Assembly (NCBI GenBank): GCA_043738095.1
Contig: JAYSZI010000083.1
Coordinates: 3,760-67,759, forward strand
DNA from: Lysobacter_K sp043738095
GTDB lineage: Bacteria; Pseudomonadota; Gammaproteobacteria; Xanthomonadales; Xanthomonadaceae
Direction of reading: 5' to 3'
DNA: 64,000 bases
The notes under the pieces are model-generated. The model made no database searches, had not been told where the DNA came from, and saw nothing but the letters and a program-made list of their open reading frames with translations. Position numbers and translations under genes: made by a program. Positions 45,155 through 53,248 of the stretch are shown piece by piece (the first letter of the stretch is position 1; every line of letters starts with the position of its first letter).

Positions 45155-46240
45155 ATGCACATTCTGGTCACCGGAGGCGCTGGCTACATCGGCTGCCACA
45201 CCTGCGTAGCGCTAGCCGAGCGCGGCCATAGCATGGTCATCGCCGACAGCCTCATCAACAGCTCGGCTGAAGTACTGCAACGGCTCGAGCAGGTGATCGG
45301 AACACCGATCGCATTCGATCGCGTGGACGTGCGCAACAGGGGCAGACTCGCAACGTTGTTCGCCCGCAACAGGTTCGACGCGGTCGTGCACTTCGCAGCG
45401 CTCAAGGCGGTGGGCGAATCCTGCACGCGGCCGCTGGAGTATTTCGACAACAACATCACCGGCACGATCGCACTGCTGCAGGCGATGCAAGCGGCCGATG
45501 TTCGGCGGCTCGTGTTCAGTTCGTCGGCGACGGTCTATGGCGCGCCCGACGCGGTGCCTGTGCGCGAGGACGCGCCGCTGCGGGTGACCAATCCTTATGG
45601 CCGCACCAAGCTCGTGATGGAGCAGCTGATCGACGACCTGTGCACCGCGGATCCGCAGTTTCGCGCGGCCCAGCTGCGCTATTTCAATCCGGTCGGTGCC
45701 CACGCCTCGGGGCTGATTGGCGAAGACCCGAGCGACGTGCCCAACAACCTGATGCCGTATCTATGCCAAGTGGCCGTGGGCCGACGCGACACGCTGAAGG
45801 TGTTCGGTGGCGATTACCCAACGCCCGATGGCACCGGTGTGCGTGACTACATCCATGTCGATGACTTGGCGCGCGCGCACGTCGATGCACTGGAGTACCT
45901 AGAGCGCGCCGATCGCAATCTCACCGTCAACCTGGGTACCGGCCGCGGGGTCAGCGTGCTGGAACTGATCCGTGCCTTCGAGCGGGTGTCGGGTTGCCGG
46001 GTTCCGTACGAGATCGTCGCGCGCCGCGACGGCGACGTGGCCGAGGTTTACGCCGACGCCACGCTGGCCCAGCAACTACTGGGCTGGCGCGCCCGGTTCG
46101 ACCTGGATGCCATGTGCCGCGATGCCTGGCGCTGGCAATCGATGAATCCGGCCGGTTACCGCGACGTCGCTTTGCGTGCGCCCAAGCTCGCGCGGCCGCG
46201 GCGGGCGCCCCTCGCCCCGCAACGCGAAGTCCGGGTGTAG
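45155..46240 (+). CDS. galE: UDP-glucose 4-epimerase
   Basis: This 361-residue enzyme interconverts UDP-glucose and UDP-galactose and may supply galactose units for the EPS. It starts MHILVTGGAGYIGCHTCVAL and has FSSSATVYG, TNPYGRTKLVMEQ (catalytic Tyr/Lys), LRYFNPVGAH and GTGVRDYIHVDDLARAH, all standard for GalE. The open frame extends 1440 bp upstream on the plus strand, but that part lies antisense to the dehydrogenase gene and is not real coding. The C-terminus carries a basic tail (KLARPRRAPLAPQ) beyond the usual end. A 234-bp divergent region separates it from the minus-strand operon. Confidence 0.93.
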   Translation: MHILVTGGAGYIGCHTCVALAERGHSMVIADSLINSSAEVLQRLEQVIGTPIAFDRVDVRNRGRLATLFARNRFDAVVHFAALKAVGESCTRPLEYFDNNITGTIALLQAMQAADVRRLVFSSSATVYGAPDAVPVREDAPLRVTNPYGRTKLVMEQLIDDLCTADPQFRAAQLRYFNPVGAHASGLIGEDPSDVPNNLMPYLCQVAVGRRDTLKVFGGDYPTPDGTGVRDYIHVDDLARAHVDALEYLERADRNLTVNLGTGRGVSVLELIRAFERVSGCRVPYEIVARRDGDVAEVYADATLAQQLLGWRARFDLDAMCRDAWRWQSMNPAGYRDVALRAPKLARPRRAPLAPQREVRV

Positions 46241-46275
46241 GGCGTCTCCCGCACCCGGCAGGGCGCGTACCCCGG

Positions 46276-47130
46276 TCAGCCCACCAGGCGTGCCACGACC
46301 GCCTCGGGCCGCCGCATCCATGCAAAGTGATCCGCGCGTACGCCGAGCGCGGCGTCATCGAGCACCTCCACACGGGTGTGCGACGGGCTCAATTTCGAAA
46401 GCAGAAATTGCAGCGACGAGCGCGGCACCAGCCAGTCGTGTTGCATCAACACCGCAGACACATCGACGTTGAGCGCGCGCATGGCCGGCTCCAGATCGGT
46501 CACCCGCTTGTCTACCGTGTAGTGGCCGCTGAGCGCCGTACGCGCCCAGTCGCGGATGAGCCCCCGGGCTTCCTGCCCGGCAAAGCGCAGACGACGGCCG
46601 GGCAGCACCCCGCAGCGATCGGCCAGCCACGGCAAAAACTGATACACCAGCGGCAGTCCGTAGCGCGTAGGCAGTGGATACGTACGCCAGTACGGCGCGC
46701 CGCTGGCCACCAGCCACAGCCGTTGCGCGGAATCCGGCGTCAGCGCCAGCCGGCAACACGCGAGTTGTCCACCGAGACTGTGACCACCGATGACGCGGGG
46801 CAGGGCCGGACACCGCGCGACGACGGCGGCCTCGCTGGAGGGCAAATCGCCGCGCAGCAAGTCGTCGTACCCCCAGTCCTGCCGGCGCGAGGCCCGCAGC
46901 GTGCTGGAGCCGTTGCCGCGCCATTCGTGGACGAACGTGGCCACGCCGTGCAACGCCAGGGCCTCAGCGAACGGCCGATAATGTTTCGCGGCCACGCCCA
47001 TCGCCGGCAGCCACAACAATGTGGCGATAGGCTGCGCGGGGACCCACGCCATCAACTCCCAGGCGTGGTCGTCATCGGCGCGGACCGGCAACAGCTCCGG
47101 TGTCAAGTCAGTCACGGTGGATCGCGACAC
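46276..47130 (-). CDS. Alpha/beta fold hydrolase
   Basis: This 284-residue protein has a canonical serine-hydrolase elbow, GGHSLGGQLA (about 115-124), ATLLWLPAMGVAAKHYRPFA before the oxyanion region, and a C-terminal RADHFAWMRRPE with the likely catalytic His. It resembles lysophospholipase/esterase-type hydrolases of unknown substrate. Unlike the two hydrolases of the NRPS operon it keeps the serine. Its start overlaps the thiD gene end by about 23 bases on the same strand, so the two are co-transcribed; a link to EPS is unlikely. Confidence 0.83.
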   Translation of the reverse strand: MSRSTVTDLTPELLPVRADDDHAWELMAWVPAQPIATLLWLPAMGVAAKHYRPFAEALALHGVATFVHEWRGNGSSTLRASRRQDWGYDDLLRGDLPSSEAAVVARCPALPRVIGGHSLGGQLACCRLALTPDSAQRLWLVASGAPYWRTYPLPTRYGLPLVYQFLPWLADRCGVLPGRRLRFAGQEARGLIRDWARTALSGHYTVDKRVTDLEPAMRALNVDVSAVLMQHDWLVPRSSLQFLLSKLSPSHTRVEVLDDAALGVRADHFAWMRRPEAVVARLVG

Positions 47131-47935
47131 ACGGCGCGGCAGCGAAATGATCGAGCACGAACACCTCGCCGTGACCAGGGCGGTAGGCCTGTTTCAGGCC
47201 GGCATGCACGTAATCGGCGGCGGCCGTGCAGGCGTCCGCCATGGGTAGGCCCAGGCACAGCTGCGCGGCCACAGCCGAGGCCAAGGTGCAGCCCGTACCG
47301 TGCGCCTGGATCGGCAATCGTGGGTGCTCGATTACGCGCAGGCCGGCGTCGTCCGCAAACAGGTCGATCATCGGGCCGCTGCCTAGCAGGTGCCCGCCCT
47401 TGAGCAACACCGCGCGCGCGCCCAGCTTGCGCAGCGCCGACACCGCCCCGGGCATCGCCTCGCGACCGTCAATCGTGCCACCCAGCAGCAACTCGGCTTC
47501 GGGCAGGTTCGGCGTAATCACGCTGGCCAGGGGCAGCAGTCGACCGCGCAATGCATCCAGCGCGGCGGGCTCCAGCAAGCGTGCGCCTGAGGTCGCCACC
47601 ATCACCGGATCCAGCACGATGTGCGCGGGGCGATGATGCTCCAGGGCGTCGGCGACGACATCGATGACCTGCGCGGTCGCCAGCATCCCGAGCTTGACCG
47701 CGCCGATGGCGAAGTCGTCGAAGCAGGCGTCGATCTGAGCGCGCAGGAAGCCCATGTCGGGCACGTGCACTGCGTTCACGCCGCGGGTGTTCTGCGCCGT
47801 GAGCGCCGCAATCGCGCTTAGGCCGTGCACGCGATGGGCGGCGAAGGTCTTGAGGTCGGCTTGGATGCCCGCACCCCCGCCGGAATCGGAACCGGCGATG
47901 GTGAGGGCGCAGAGGGGGCGGGGGTCATCCATCAA
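47108..47935 (-). CDS. thiD: Hydroxymethylpyrimidine/phosphomethylpyrimidine kinase
   Basis: This 275-residue ribokinase-family enzyme phosphorylates HMP and HMP-P in thiamine biosynthesis. It shows LTIAGSDSGGGAGIQADLKT at the N-terminus, ALTAQNTRGV, LVLDPVMVATSG-type sequence (HIVLDPVMVATSGA) and the anion-hole motif HGTGCTLASAVAAQL near 235. The length fits ThiD. Two adjacent ATG codons (47935 and 47932) could serve as start. Confidence 0.95.
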   Translation of the reverse strand: MMDDPRPLCALTIAGSDSGGGAGIQADLKTFAAHRVHGLSAIAALTAQNTRGVNAVHVPDMGFLRAQIDACFDDFAIGAVKLGMLATAQVIDVVADALEHHRPAHIVLDPVMVATSGARLLEPAALDALRGRLLPLASVITPNLPEAELLLGGTIDGREAMPGAVSALRKLGARAVLLKGGHLLGSGPMIDLFADDAGLRVIEHPRLPIQAHGTGCTLASAVAAQLCLGLPMADACTAAADYVHAGLKQAYRPGHGEVFVLDHFAAAPCVAIHRD

Positions 47936-48053
47936 TCAGATCTTGTTGCTGTCCGTCTCTTTTCGTTGTCATCCCGAGACGCGGTGATGGATCTGCTTGT
48001 CGGTGGAAAGCGGATGCTTTCACTGCGTCCGGGCTAACAAAGTGGAAGTGTCC

Positions 48054-49451
48054 CTACAACACTTCCGAGGCAAAATCGGCCAGGCGTGACCGCTCGCCCC
48101 GACGCAAGGTGATGTGCGCGCTATGCGCCCAGCCTTTGAATCGATCCACGGCATACGTCAGTCCCGACGTGGTCTCGGTGAGGTAAGGCGTGTCGATCTG
48201 CTCGACGTTGCCCAGGCAGACGATCTTGGTTCCGGGCCCGGCGCGCGTGACCAGCGTCTTCATCTGCTTGGGTGTCAGGTTTTGGGCCTCGTCGAGGATC
48301 AGCCAGCGGCTCAGGAACGTGCGCCCGCGCATGAAGTTCATCGAGCGGATCTTGATGCGCGAGGCCAGCAGATCGTTGGTCGCCGCGCGGCCCCAGCTGC
48401 CGCCTTCCTGGTTGTGCGTAAGCACTTCGAGGTTGTCGGTTAGCGCGCCCATCCACGGCGTCATTTTTTCCTCTTCGGTACCGGGCAGGAAGCCGATGTC
48501 CTCGCCGACGCTCACCGTCGCGCGGGTCATGATGATCTCGCGATAGCGCTGCTGATCCATCGTCTGCGCAAGACCTGCGGCCAACGCGAGCAGCGTCTTG
48601 CCCGTGCCGGCGGTGCCGAGCAGGGTGACGAAGTCGATTTCCGGATCCATCAATGCATTGAGCGCAAAATTCTGCTCGCGGTTGCGTGCGGTGATGCCCC
48701 AGACCGCATGCTGGCTGTGGCGGAAATCGTCGACGATCTGCAGCGTGACCTTGGTGTCGGTGACCTTGCTGACCTTGAGTTCGGCCTCCTCATCGCCGGG
48801 CAGGTACAGGAACTGGTTCGGGTACCAGTCGTCCTCTTCGCTGCGGGCGATCTCGTAATAGGTGCGCCCCTTCTCGGTCCAAGAGCGCAGATCCTTGCCG
48901 TGGCGTTGCCAGAAATCCTCGGATAACGCCGTGGCGCCGGTGTAGAGCAGGCTGAAATCGTCCAGCGCGCGGTCGTTCTCGTAGTCTTCCGACACGATCC
49001 CGGCGATCGCGGCCTTGATCCGCAGGTTGATGTCCTTGGAGACGAACACCACTGCCGCGTCGGGCTCGGCTTCCTGCAGCGCGAGAATCGCGCCAAGGAT
49101 CTGGTTGTCGGGAATGACCGCGCTGAAGCGCTTTCCGGCGTCGAACGAGTCGGTCTGGAAACGCAGCTTGCCGATCGCTTGCGCGCCGCGCAGCTGCAGG
49201 CCGTTGGGTCGGTTGAGGGTGATGCCCGCATGGATATTGCCGGTGCCCTCGATCTCAATGAGTTCGTTGAGGAAGCGGCTGACCTGGCGCGCGTTGCGGC
49301 TGGCTTCGGTTGTGCCTTTCTTGCCGTTGTCGAGCTCTTCGATCACCTGCATCGGCAGGTAGACGTCGTGTTCTTCGAACTTGAACAGCGCGGTCGGGTC
49401 GTGCATGAGCACATTAGTGTCGAGCACGTAGATCCGCTTGCTTCTCGTCAT
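48054..49451 (-). CDS. PhoH2-type protein: PIN domain plus PhoH ATPase
   Basis: This 465-residue protein joins an N-terminal PIN-type RNase domain (RIYVLDTNVLMHDPTALFKF, with further acidic residues at EELDNGKKG and VVFVSKDINLRIKA) to a PhoH ATPase with Walker A LLGTAGTGKTLLALAAG near 283 and Walker B RWLILDEAQNLTPKQM. PhoH2 proteins are described as RNA-unwinding and RNA-cleaving enzymes. GGAG six bases upstream supports the ATG at 49451. It is unrelated to the EPS genes by context. Confidence 0.94.
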   Translation of the reverse strand: MTRSKRIYVLDTNVLMHDPTALFKFEEHDVYLPMQVIEELDNGKKGTTEASRNARQVSRFLNELIEIEGTGNIHAGITLNRPNGLQLRGAQAIGKLRFQTDSFDAGKRFSAVIPDNQILGAILALQEAEPDAAVVFVSKDINLRIKAAIAGIVSEDYENDRALDDFSLLYTGATALSEDFWQRHGKDLRSWTEKGRTYYEIARSEEDDWYPNQFLYLPGDEEAELKVSKVTDTKVTLQIVDDFRHSQHAVWGITARNREQNFALNALMDPEIDFVTLLGTAGTGKTLLALAAGLAQTMDQQRYREIIMTRATVSVGEDIGFLPGTEEEKMTPWMGALTDNLEVLTHNQEGGSWGRAATNDLLASRIKIRSMNFMRGRTFLSRWLILDEAQNLTPKQMKTLVTRAGPGTKIVCLGNVEQIDTPYLTETTSGLTYAVDRFKGWAHSAHITLRRGERSRLADFASEVL

Positions 49452-49564
49452 CGTGGGCTCCGGTCAGTGGTGGTGCGACTGCGGTGAAATCGTTGGGCGC
49501 CACGCGGCAGCCACTACTACGCGTCCGCGGGACGGAGGTACGTGGAGGCTGTCCAACGGGGTGA

Positions 49565-50056
49565 TCATTGCGTCGTAGCCGTTTTGAGTGCGTCGAGCAC
49601 GGCCTGGGCGTGGCCTGCTACTTTCACCGGACGCCAGCACTGGGCGATGACGCCAGCCGGATCGATCAGAAAGGTGCTGCGCTCGATGCCAAGGCTTTTT
49701 CGGCCGTACAGGGTCTTTTCCTTGATCACCCCGAATGCGTGACACAGGGCCCCATCGGTATCGCTGATCAGATCGAACGCGAAGCCCTGTTTGCTACAGA
49801 AATTCTGGTGCGATTTGATCGAATCGCGCGATACGCCCAACACCGCCGCGCCAAGCTGCTGAAACTGGGGCAACAGGGTGTTGAAGTCGATGCCTTCGGT
49901 GGTGCAGCCCGGAGTGCTGTCCTTCGGGTAGAAATACAGCACCAGCCATTGGCCGGCGTAGTCGGAAAGGCGGGCGGTCGCGCCACTGGCAAGGGCTACA
50001 GGCAGATCGGGAAGGCGGTCGCCGCTGTCGAGCATGCTCACGTTCAATCCCGTCAT
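49565..50056 (-). CDS. bcp: Thiol peroxidase of the Bcp/PrxQ family
   Basis: This 163-residue peroxiredoxin reduces hydroperoxides. The peroxidatic Cys51 lies in KDSTPGCTTEGID. The resolving Cys of E. coli Bcp, five residues on, is absent; instead Cys87 (NFCSKQGF) sits 36 residues later, the spacing known for the Xanthomonas-type atypical 2-Cys Bcp. The frame is open to 50116, but the ATG at 50056 follows GGAAGTGGA and matches family starts. It lies about 100 bp downstream of the gcvR-like gene on the same strand. Confidence 0.93.
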   Translation of the reverse strand: MTGLNVSMLDSGDRLPDLPVALASGATARLSDYAGQWLVLYFYPKDSTPGCTTEGIDFNTLLPQFQQLGAAVLGVSRDSIKSHQNFCSKQGFAFDLISDTDGALCHAFGVIKEKTLYGRKSLGIERSTFLIDPAGVIAQCWRPVKVAGHAQAVLDALKTATTQ

Positions 50057-50151
50057 TCCACTTCCAGTCCCTTCGGGTCCAAGCCAGCGGCAATCTGTTC
50101 CACCGTACCGAGACAATGCCGGGTACTGGGTGCGCCCGCAATGACTTGTCG

Positions 50152-50712
50152 CTAGAACTTCATCGGGTCCATGATCGCGTCGAGATTGAGGTGGTCACAG
50201 AACTCAAGGAAGTCATCGCGCAGCGCGGCGATATGCATCGTGGCAGGCACGCCGATGGTGATCTGTGCAGAAAACATGTCCGCGCCGGTCTGCATGGCGC
50301 GGTAGCGTGAGCAGTGCAGGCTCTCGATCGTGATGCCCTGGCGATCGAAGAAGTCTGCCAGTTGGAACAGGATGCCGGGCTTGTCGGAGGCTACGACCTC
50401 GACGATGTACGGCAACAGATCGGACTGCACCTGCTTCGGGCCCGTGCGGTACCAGACCAGTTTCAGGCCTTCCTCACGTTCAAGCCGGGTCAGCATCGCT
50501 TCGAGCTTGGCTACCGCGTCCCAAGAGCCAACCGCCAGCGCGGTAACCGAGACGTCGCGACCGACGGTGGACAGGCGCGCGTCGACCAGGTTGCAGCCGC
50601 TGTCGGAGATGCGACGCGTCACGGATAGCAGTGGCGACTCCGGATGCGTCGTGTAGGCGTTGATCAGGAGGTGGTTTTCATTCGGCGACGGCCGGGAAGC
50701 GGATTCAGTCAA
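50152..50712 (-). CDS. gcvR: Glycine cleavage system repressor-like ACT protein
   Basis: This protein of about 186 residues has two ACT domains: the first begins NENHLLINAYTTHPESPLLS and the second YIVEVVASDKPGILFQLADF. It closely fits the GcvR family that controls glycine cleavage genes through GcvA; adjacency to bcp and dapA matches other gammaproteobacteria (E. coli gcvR-bcp, divergent from dapA). The start is uncertain. The frame is open to 50991, but family character begins at the TTG at 50712, which I use; no strong ribosome site is visible. The symbol rests on family and context. Confidence 0.82.
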   Translation of the reverse strand: MTESASRPSPNENHLLINAYTTHPESPLLSVTRRISDSGCNLVDARLSTVGRDVSVTALAVGSWDAVAKLEAMLTRLEREEGLKLVWYRTGPKQVQSDLLPYIVEVVASDKPGILFQLADFFDRQGITIESLHCSRYRAMQTGADMFSAQITIGVPATMHIAALRDDFLEFCDHLNLDAIMDPMKF

Positions 50713-50907
50713 GGCGGCGCCTGCTTGGAGGGGGACGTATCCCTGATGCGTCCGGAAAACCACGTCCGGGTCGGATACTGAACGGTGGCCGTAGTCGGTT
50801 GCGGCTCGAGGCAGCATACTTGCCCGCGCTTTCGGCCCGCAAGTAACATCGCCCCGGGCGACCTCCGCGCCAACCCCCTCCGCGCGCCCCGCGCAAAGGC
50901 CCTGCAC

Positions 50908-51819
50908 TTGCACCTGCGACTTTCCGGCAGCATTACCGCGCTGGCGACACCTTTCGGCGTCCAAGGCGAAATCGATCTCGACGCCTGGCACCGGCTGCTG
51001 ACGCTGCAGCTGGCCGGTGGCACCCAGGCGGTCGTGGTCGCCGGGTCGACCGGCGAGGCTGCGGCGCTGTACGACCGCGAGTACGACACCCTGCTGCGCA
51101 GCGCGGTCGAACTCGTCGCCGGGCGCATCCCGGTGCTCGCGGGTACCGGCATGTCCAGTACCGCCAAGACGATCGAACAGACGCGTCGCGCACGCGCCTT
51201 GGGCGCCGATGCGGCCTTGGTGGTGACACCCCCGTACGTGCGTCCGACCCAGCCCGGCCTAGTCGCCCATTACCGCGCGGTGGCCGACGACAACGCGTTG
51301 CCGATCGTGCTTTACAACGTGCCCTCGCGCACCGGCTGCGACATGCTCCCGGCCACCGTGGCGGAGTTGGCGCCTCATCCGCGCATCCTCGGTATCAAGG
51401 AGGCGTGTTCCGACGTCGAACGCATCGCCGCGTTGCTTGCGTTCAAGGGTGCCGAGTTCAAGGTGTTCAGTGGCGACGATGGAACCGCATGCAGGGCAAT
51501 GCTGGCTGGTTGCGATGGCGTCGTGTCGGTCGCGTCCAATGCTTTGCCGGGGTCGTTCCGCCGCCTGTGCGATCTCGCCCGCCGTGGGAGGCGCGATGCG
51601 GCGGAAAGCTGGAATGCACAACTGTCGCCAGCTTGTGATTTTCTCAGCATCGAATCCAACCCGATCCCGATCAAGGCGCTGCTGGCGCGGTTGGGCATAG
51701 GCCACGGTTTGCGCTTGCCGTTGTTGCCGTTGTCGGCCGCCCACGAGGGCTTCGCCGCGACGATCGCGCAGACCGTGCGCGAGCTTGAACAAGATTCCCA
51801 CGACGCGTTCGTGGCCTGA
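50908..51819 (+). CDS. dapA: 4-hydroxy-tetrahydrodipicolinate synthase
   Basis: This 303-residue enzyme condenses pyruvate with aspartate semialdehyde in lysine/diaminopimelate synthesis. It has LSGSITALATPF, VVAGSTGEAAALYDREYDTL, the LYNVPSRTGCDMLP block with the catalytic Tyr, and the Schiff-base Lys in RILGIKEACSD. The frame is open from 50785, but the sequence becomes DapA-like only just before LRLSGSIT, so I use the TTG at 50908 as start; no ATG is available there. It lies 20 bp upstream of the bamC-like gene, the same order as dapA-bamC in E. coli. Confidence 0.92.
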   Translation: MHLRLSGSITALATPFGVQGEIDLDAWHRLLTLQLAGGTQAVVVAGSTGEAAALYDREYDTLLRSAVELVAGRIPVLAGTGMSSTAKTIEQTRRARALGADAALVVTPPYVRPTQPGLVAHYRAVADDNALPIVLYNVPSRTGCDMLPATVAELAPHPRILGIKEACSDVERIAALLAFKGAEFKVFSGDDGTACRAMLAGCDGVVSVASNALPGSFRRLCDLARRGRRDAAESWNAQLSPACDFLSIESNPIPIKALLARLGIGHGLRLPLLPLSAAHEGFAATIAQTVRELEQDSHDAFVA

Positions 51820-51839
51820 ATTACCTAGGAGATAGATCC

Positions 51840-52367
51840 ATGCATGCTTCCGTTTCGATGTCCCGCGCCGCCGTAGCCGGCCTGATCGTGGTCGGCCTGC
51901 TCGGCGCCACGGGTTGCGGCTGGTTCCGCAAGGGCGACAAGTTGTACGCGCAAAGCGCCGAAAGCCGTCCGCTGGAAGTGCCGCCCGACCTCGACCAGCC
52001 GCGCACCGATGGGGCGATGGGCGCGCCGGCCGGTTCGGTGACCGCATCGGGCCGTGCCGCGGCCGGACCGGTGGCGGTCAGCACCACCGCTAAGACGATT
52101 GGCTTTACCACCGCCGGCACCCGCGATCAGGTGTTCGACAAGGTCGGCACAGCGCTGGCCGCCATCGACGGCGTCAACGTCGCCAGCCGCGCGCAGTTGC
52201 TGGGGGCGTTCGATGTGAACTACGGTGGCAGCAATTTCCTCGTGCGCGTCAGCGCGATCGAGGCCGGGACCTACGTGTCCGCGGTCGACCCGCGCGGGCT
52301 GCCGGCGACCGGCGAGGCGCCGGCCAAGCTGATCGCGGCGTTGCAGGCGAAGCTCGGCGGCAACTGA
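51840..52367 (+). CDS. Short BamC-like outer-membrane lipoprotein
   Basis: This 175-residue lipoprotein starts with a signal peptide and lipobox (IVVGLLGATGCGWFRKGDKL) followed by YAQSAESRPLEVPPDLDQPR, which resembles the conserved N-terminal segment of BamC (the part that binds BamD). The rest holds one helix-grip-like unit (TRDQVFDKVGTALAAIDGVN, FLVRVSAIEAGTYVSAVDPR). At about half the length of E. coli BamC (344 residues), it appears to carry one of the two C-terminal domains. Its position right after dapA supports the assignment. A good terminator follows. Confidence 0.8.
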   Translation: MHASVSMSRAAVAGLIVVGLLGATGCGWFRKGDKLYAQSAESRPLEVPPDLDQPRTDGAMGAPAGSVTASGRAAAGPVAVSTTAKTIGFTTAGTRDQVFDKVGTALAAIDGVNVASRAQLLGAFDVNYGGSNFLVRVSAIEAGTYVSAVDPRGLPATGEAPAKLIAALQAKLGGN

Positions 52368-52393
52368 CGCGCAGATTTCCTGTCCGGCAACAA

Positions 52394-52429
52394 CGAAACG
52401 GGCGCCCATTGGGCGCCCGTTTCGGTTTT
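52394..52429. terminator. Strong hairpin terminator shared by bamC-like and fdxA genes
   Basis: CGAAACGGGCGCCC pairs perfectly with GGGCGCCCGTTTCG (14 bp) across the loop ATT and is followed on the plus strand by GTTTT. It sits 26 bp after the bamC-like stop and about 30 bp after the stop of the convergent ferredoxin gene, so it probably serves both. Confidence 0.9.
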
Positions 52430-52454
52430 GCCGAAGCCGCGGTGCAGGGCGCGA

Positions 52455-52778
52455 TCAGCGTTCGAGCAGTTCGAGCTTGCCCGGCTTGTCTTCCCAATCC
52501 TTCGCATCCGCCGGGGCATCCTTGCGCGTGGTGATCACGGGCCACGCCTTGGCGAGGTCGGCATTGAGCGCGACGAACGCTTCCTGACCGGCTGGCACAT
52601 CGTCTTCGGGATAGATCGCATTGACCGGGCATTCGGGCTCGCACAAGGTGCAGTCGATGCATTCGTCCGGATCGATCACCAGGAAGTTGGGACCCTCGTG
52701 AAAACAGTCGACCGGGCACACCTCGACACAGTCGGTGTACTTGCACTTGATACATGCTTCGGTAACGACGAACGGCAT
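52455..52778 (-). CDS. fdxA: 7Fe/8Fe ferredoxin
   Basis: This 107-residue ferredoxin has the FdxA cysteine layout: EACIKCKYTDCVEVCPVDCF and ECIDCTLCEPECPVNAIYPE, binding a 3Fe-4S and a 4Fe-4S cluster, with a C-terminal tail ending KPGKLELLER. Length and motifs fit proteobacterial FdxA. The ATG at 52778 follows from the family start MPFVVTEACIKCKYTDC; the longer frame to 52994 is not coding. It stands between the shared terminator and the tRNA-Glu terminator as a single gene. Confidence 0.95.
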   Translation of the reverse strand: MPFVVTEACIKCKYTDCVEVCPVDCFHEGPNFLVIDPDECIDCTLCEPECPVNAIYPEDDVPAGQEAFVALNADLAKAWPVITTRKDAPADAKDWEDKPGKLELLER

Positions 52779-52978
52779 GATGGAGTTCCGATAGAGGCAG
52801 CGCGAAGGGCAATTGTAGCCAGTCGCGTGGCGCGCGCCCATGCACGCCGTCGGTCTGACCCGGTGGCAGCAAAAACCGTCAGTTCCTTTCAATCGCGTAG
52901 CGCGGATCCGATTGCAGAGAAGCTGATCCAGAACAGTGCCCATGCGTTTCTGACGGTCTGTAAATTCCCGGGTGCCCA

Positions 52979-53012
52979 AAAAAAGAGCCCGCATATTGCT
53001 ATGCGGGCTCTT
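52979..53012 (-). terminator. Terminator of the tRNA-Glu gene
   Basis: AAGAGCCCGCAT and ATGCGGGCTCTT form a perfect 12-bp stem with a six-base loop. On the minus strand it is followed by a run of T residues. It lies 50 bp past the tRNA 3' end in the same orientation, so it should end the tRNA transcript. Confidence 0.88.
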
Positions 53013-53062
53013 GGCGAACTACTCGTTGGTACAAGTCGCTAAATAAGCGGGTCGCTGAAAAA

Positions 53063-53138
53063 TGGTGCTCCCAACGAGATTCGAACTCGTGTTTTAGCCT
53101 TGAGAGGGCCACGTCCTAGGCCTCTAGACGATGGGAGC
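53063..53138 (-). tRNA. tRNA-Glu (anticodon CUC)
   Basis: This 76-nt minus-strand gene folds as a standard cloverleaf. The acceptor GCTCCCA pairs with TGGGAGC, and the 3' ACCA is encoded. The D arm contains GTCTAGAGGCCTAGGAC, typical of tRNA-Glu. The anticodon stem TGGCC/GGCTA encloses loop CTCTCAA with anticodon CTC, decoding GAG. The T arm is ACGAG-TTCGAAT-CTCGT. GAG is a preferred glutamate codon in such GC-rich genomes, so a dedicated CUC tRNA is reasonable. No integrase or attachment-site repeat is seen beside it. Confidence 0.96.
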
Positions 53139-53175
53139 AAACCCGCGCCGGACTCTCAACGTCACGCGGCCTGCT

Positions 53176-53204
53176 AGTATATGCGCCGCTGTTGCCGCCG
53201 GCAA
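53176..53204 (-). promoter_or_regulatory. Sigma70-like promoter of tRNA-Glu
   Basis: On the minus strand TTGCCG and TATACT are separated by 17 bases and lie about 40 bp before the mature tRNA 5' end, an almost ideal sigma70 arrangement for a stable-RNA gene. It overlaps the upstream region of pcnB, which is transcribed in the opposite direction. Confidence 0.75.
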
Positions 53205-53248
53205 TGGTTAATCAGCCACCCCATTGGAAAGCGGCCACGTCCGCATCG

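Noticed and set aside
53063..53138. tRNA-Glu as a possible attachment site for a mobile island
   Set aside because: No integrase gene, no duplicated tRNA end and only core genes on both sides.
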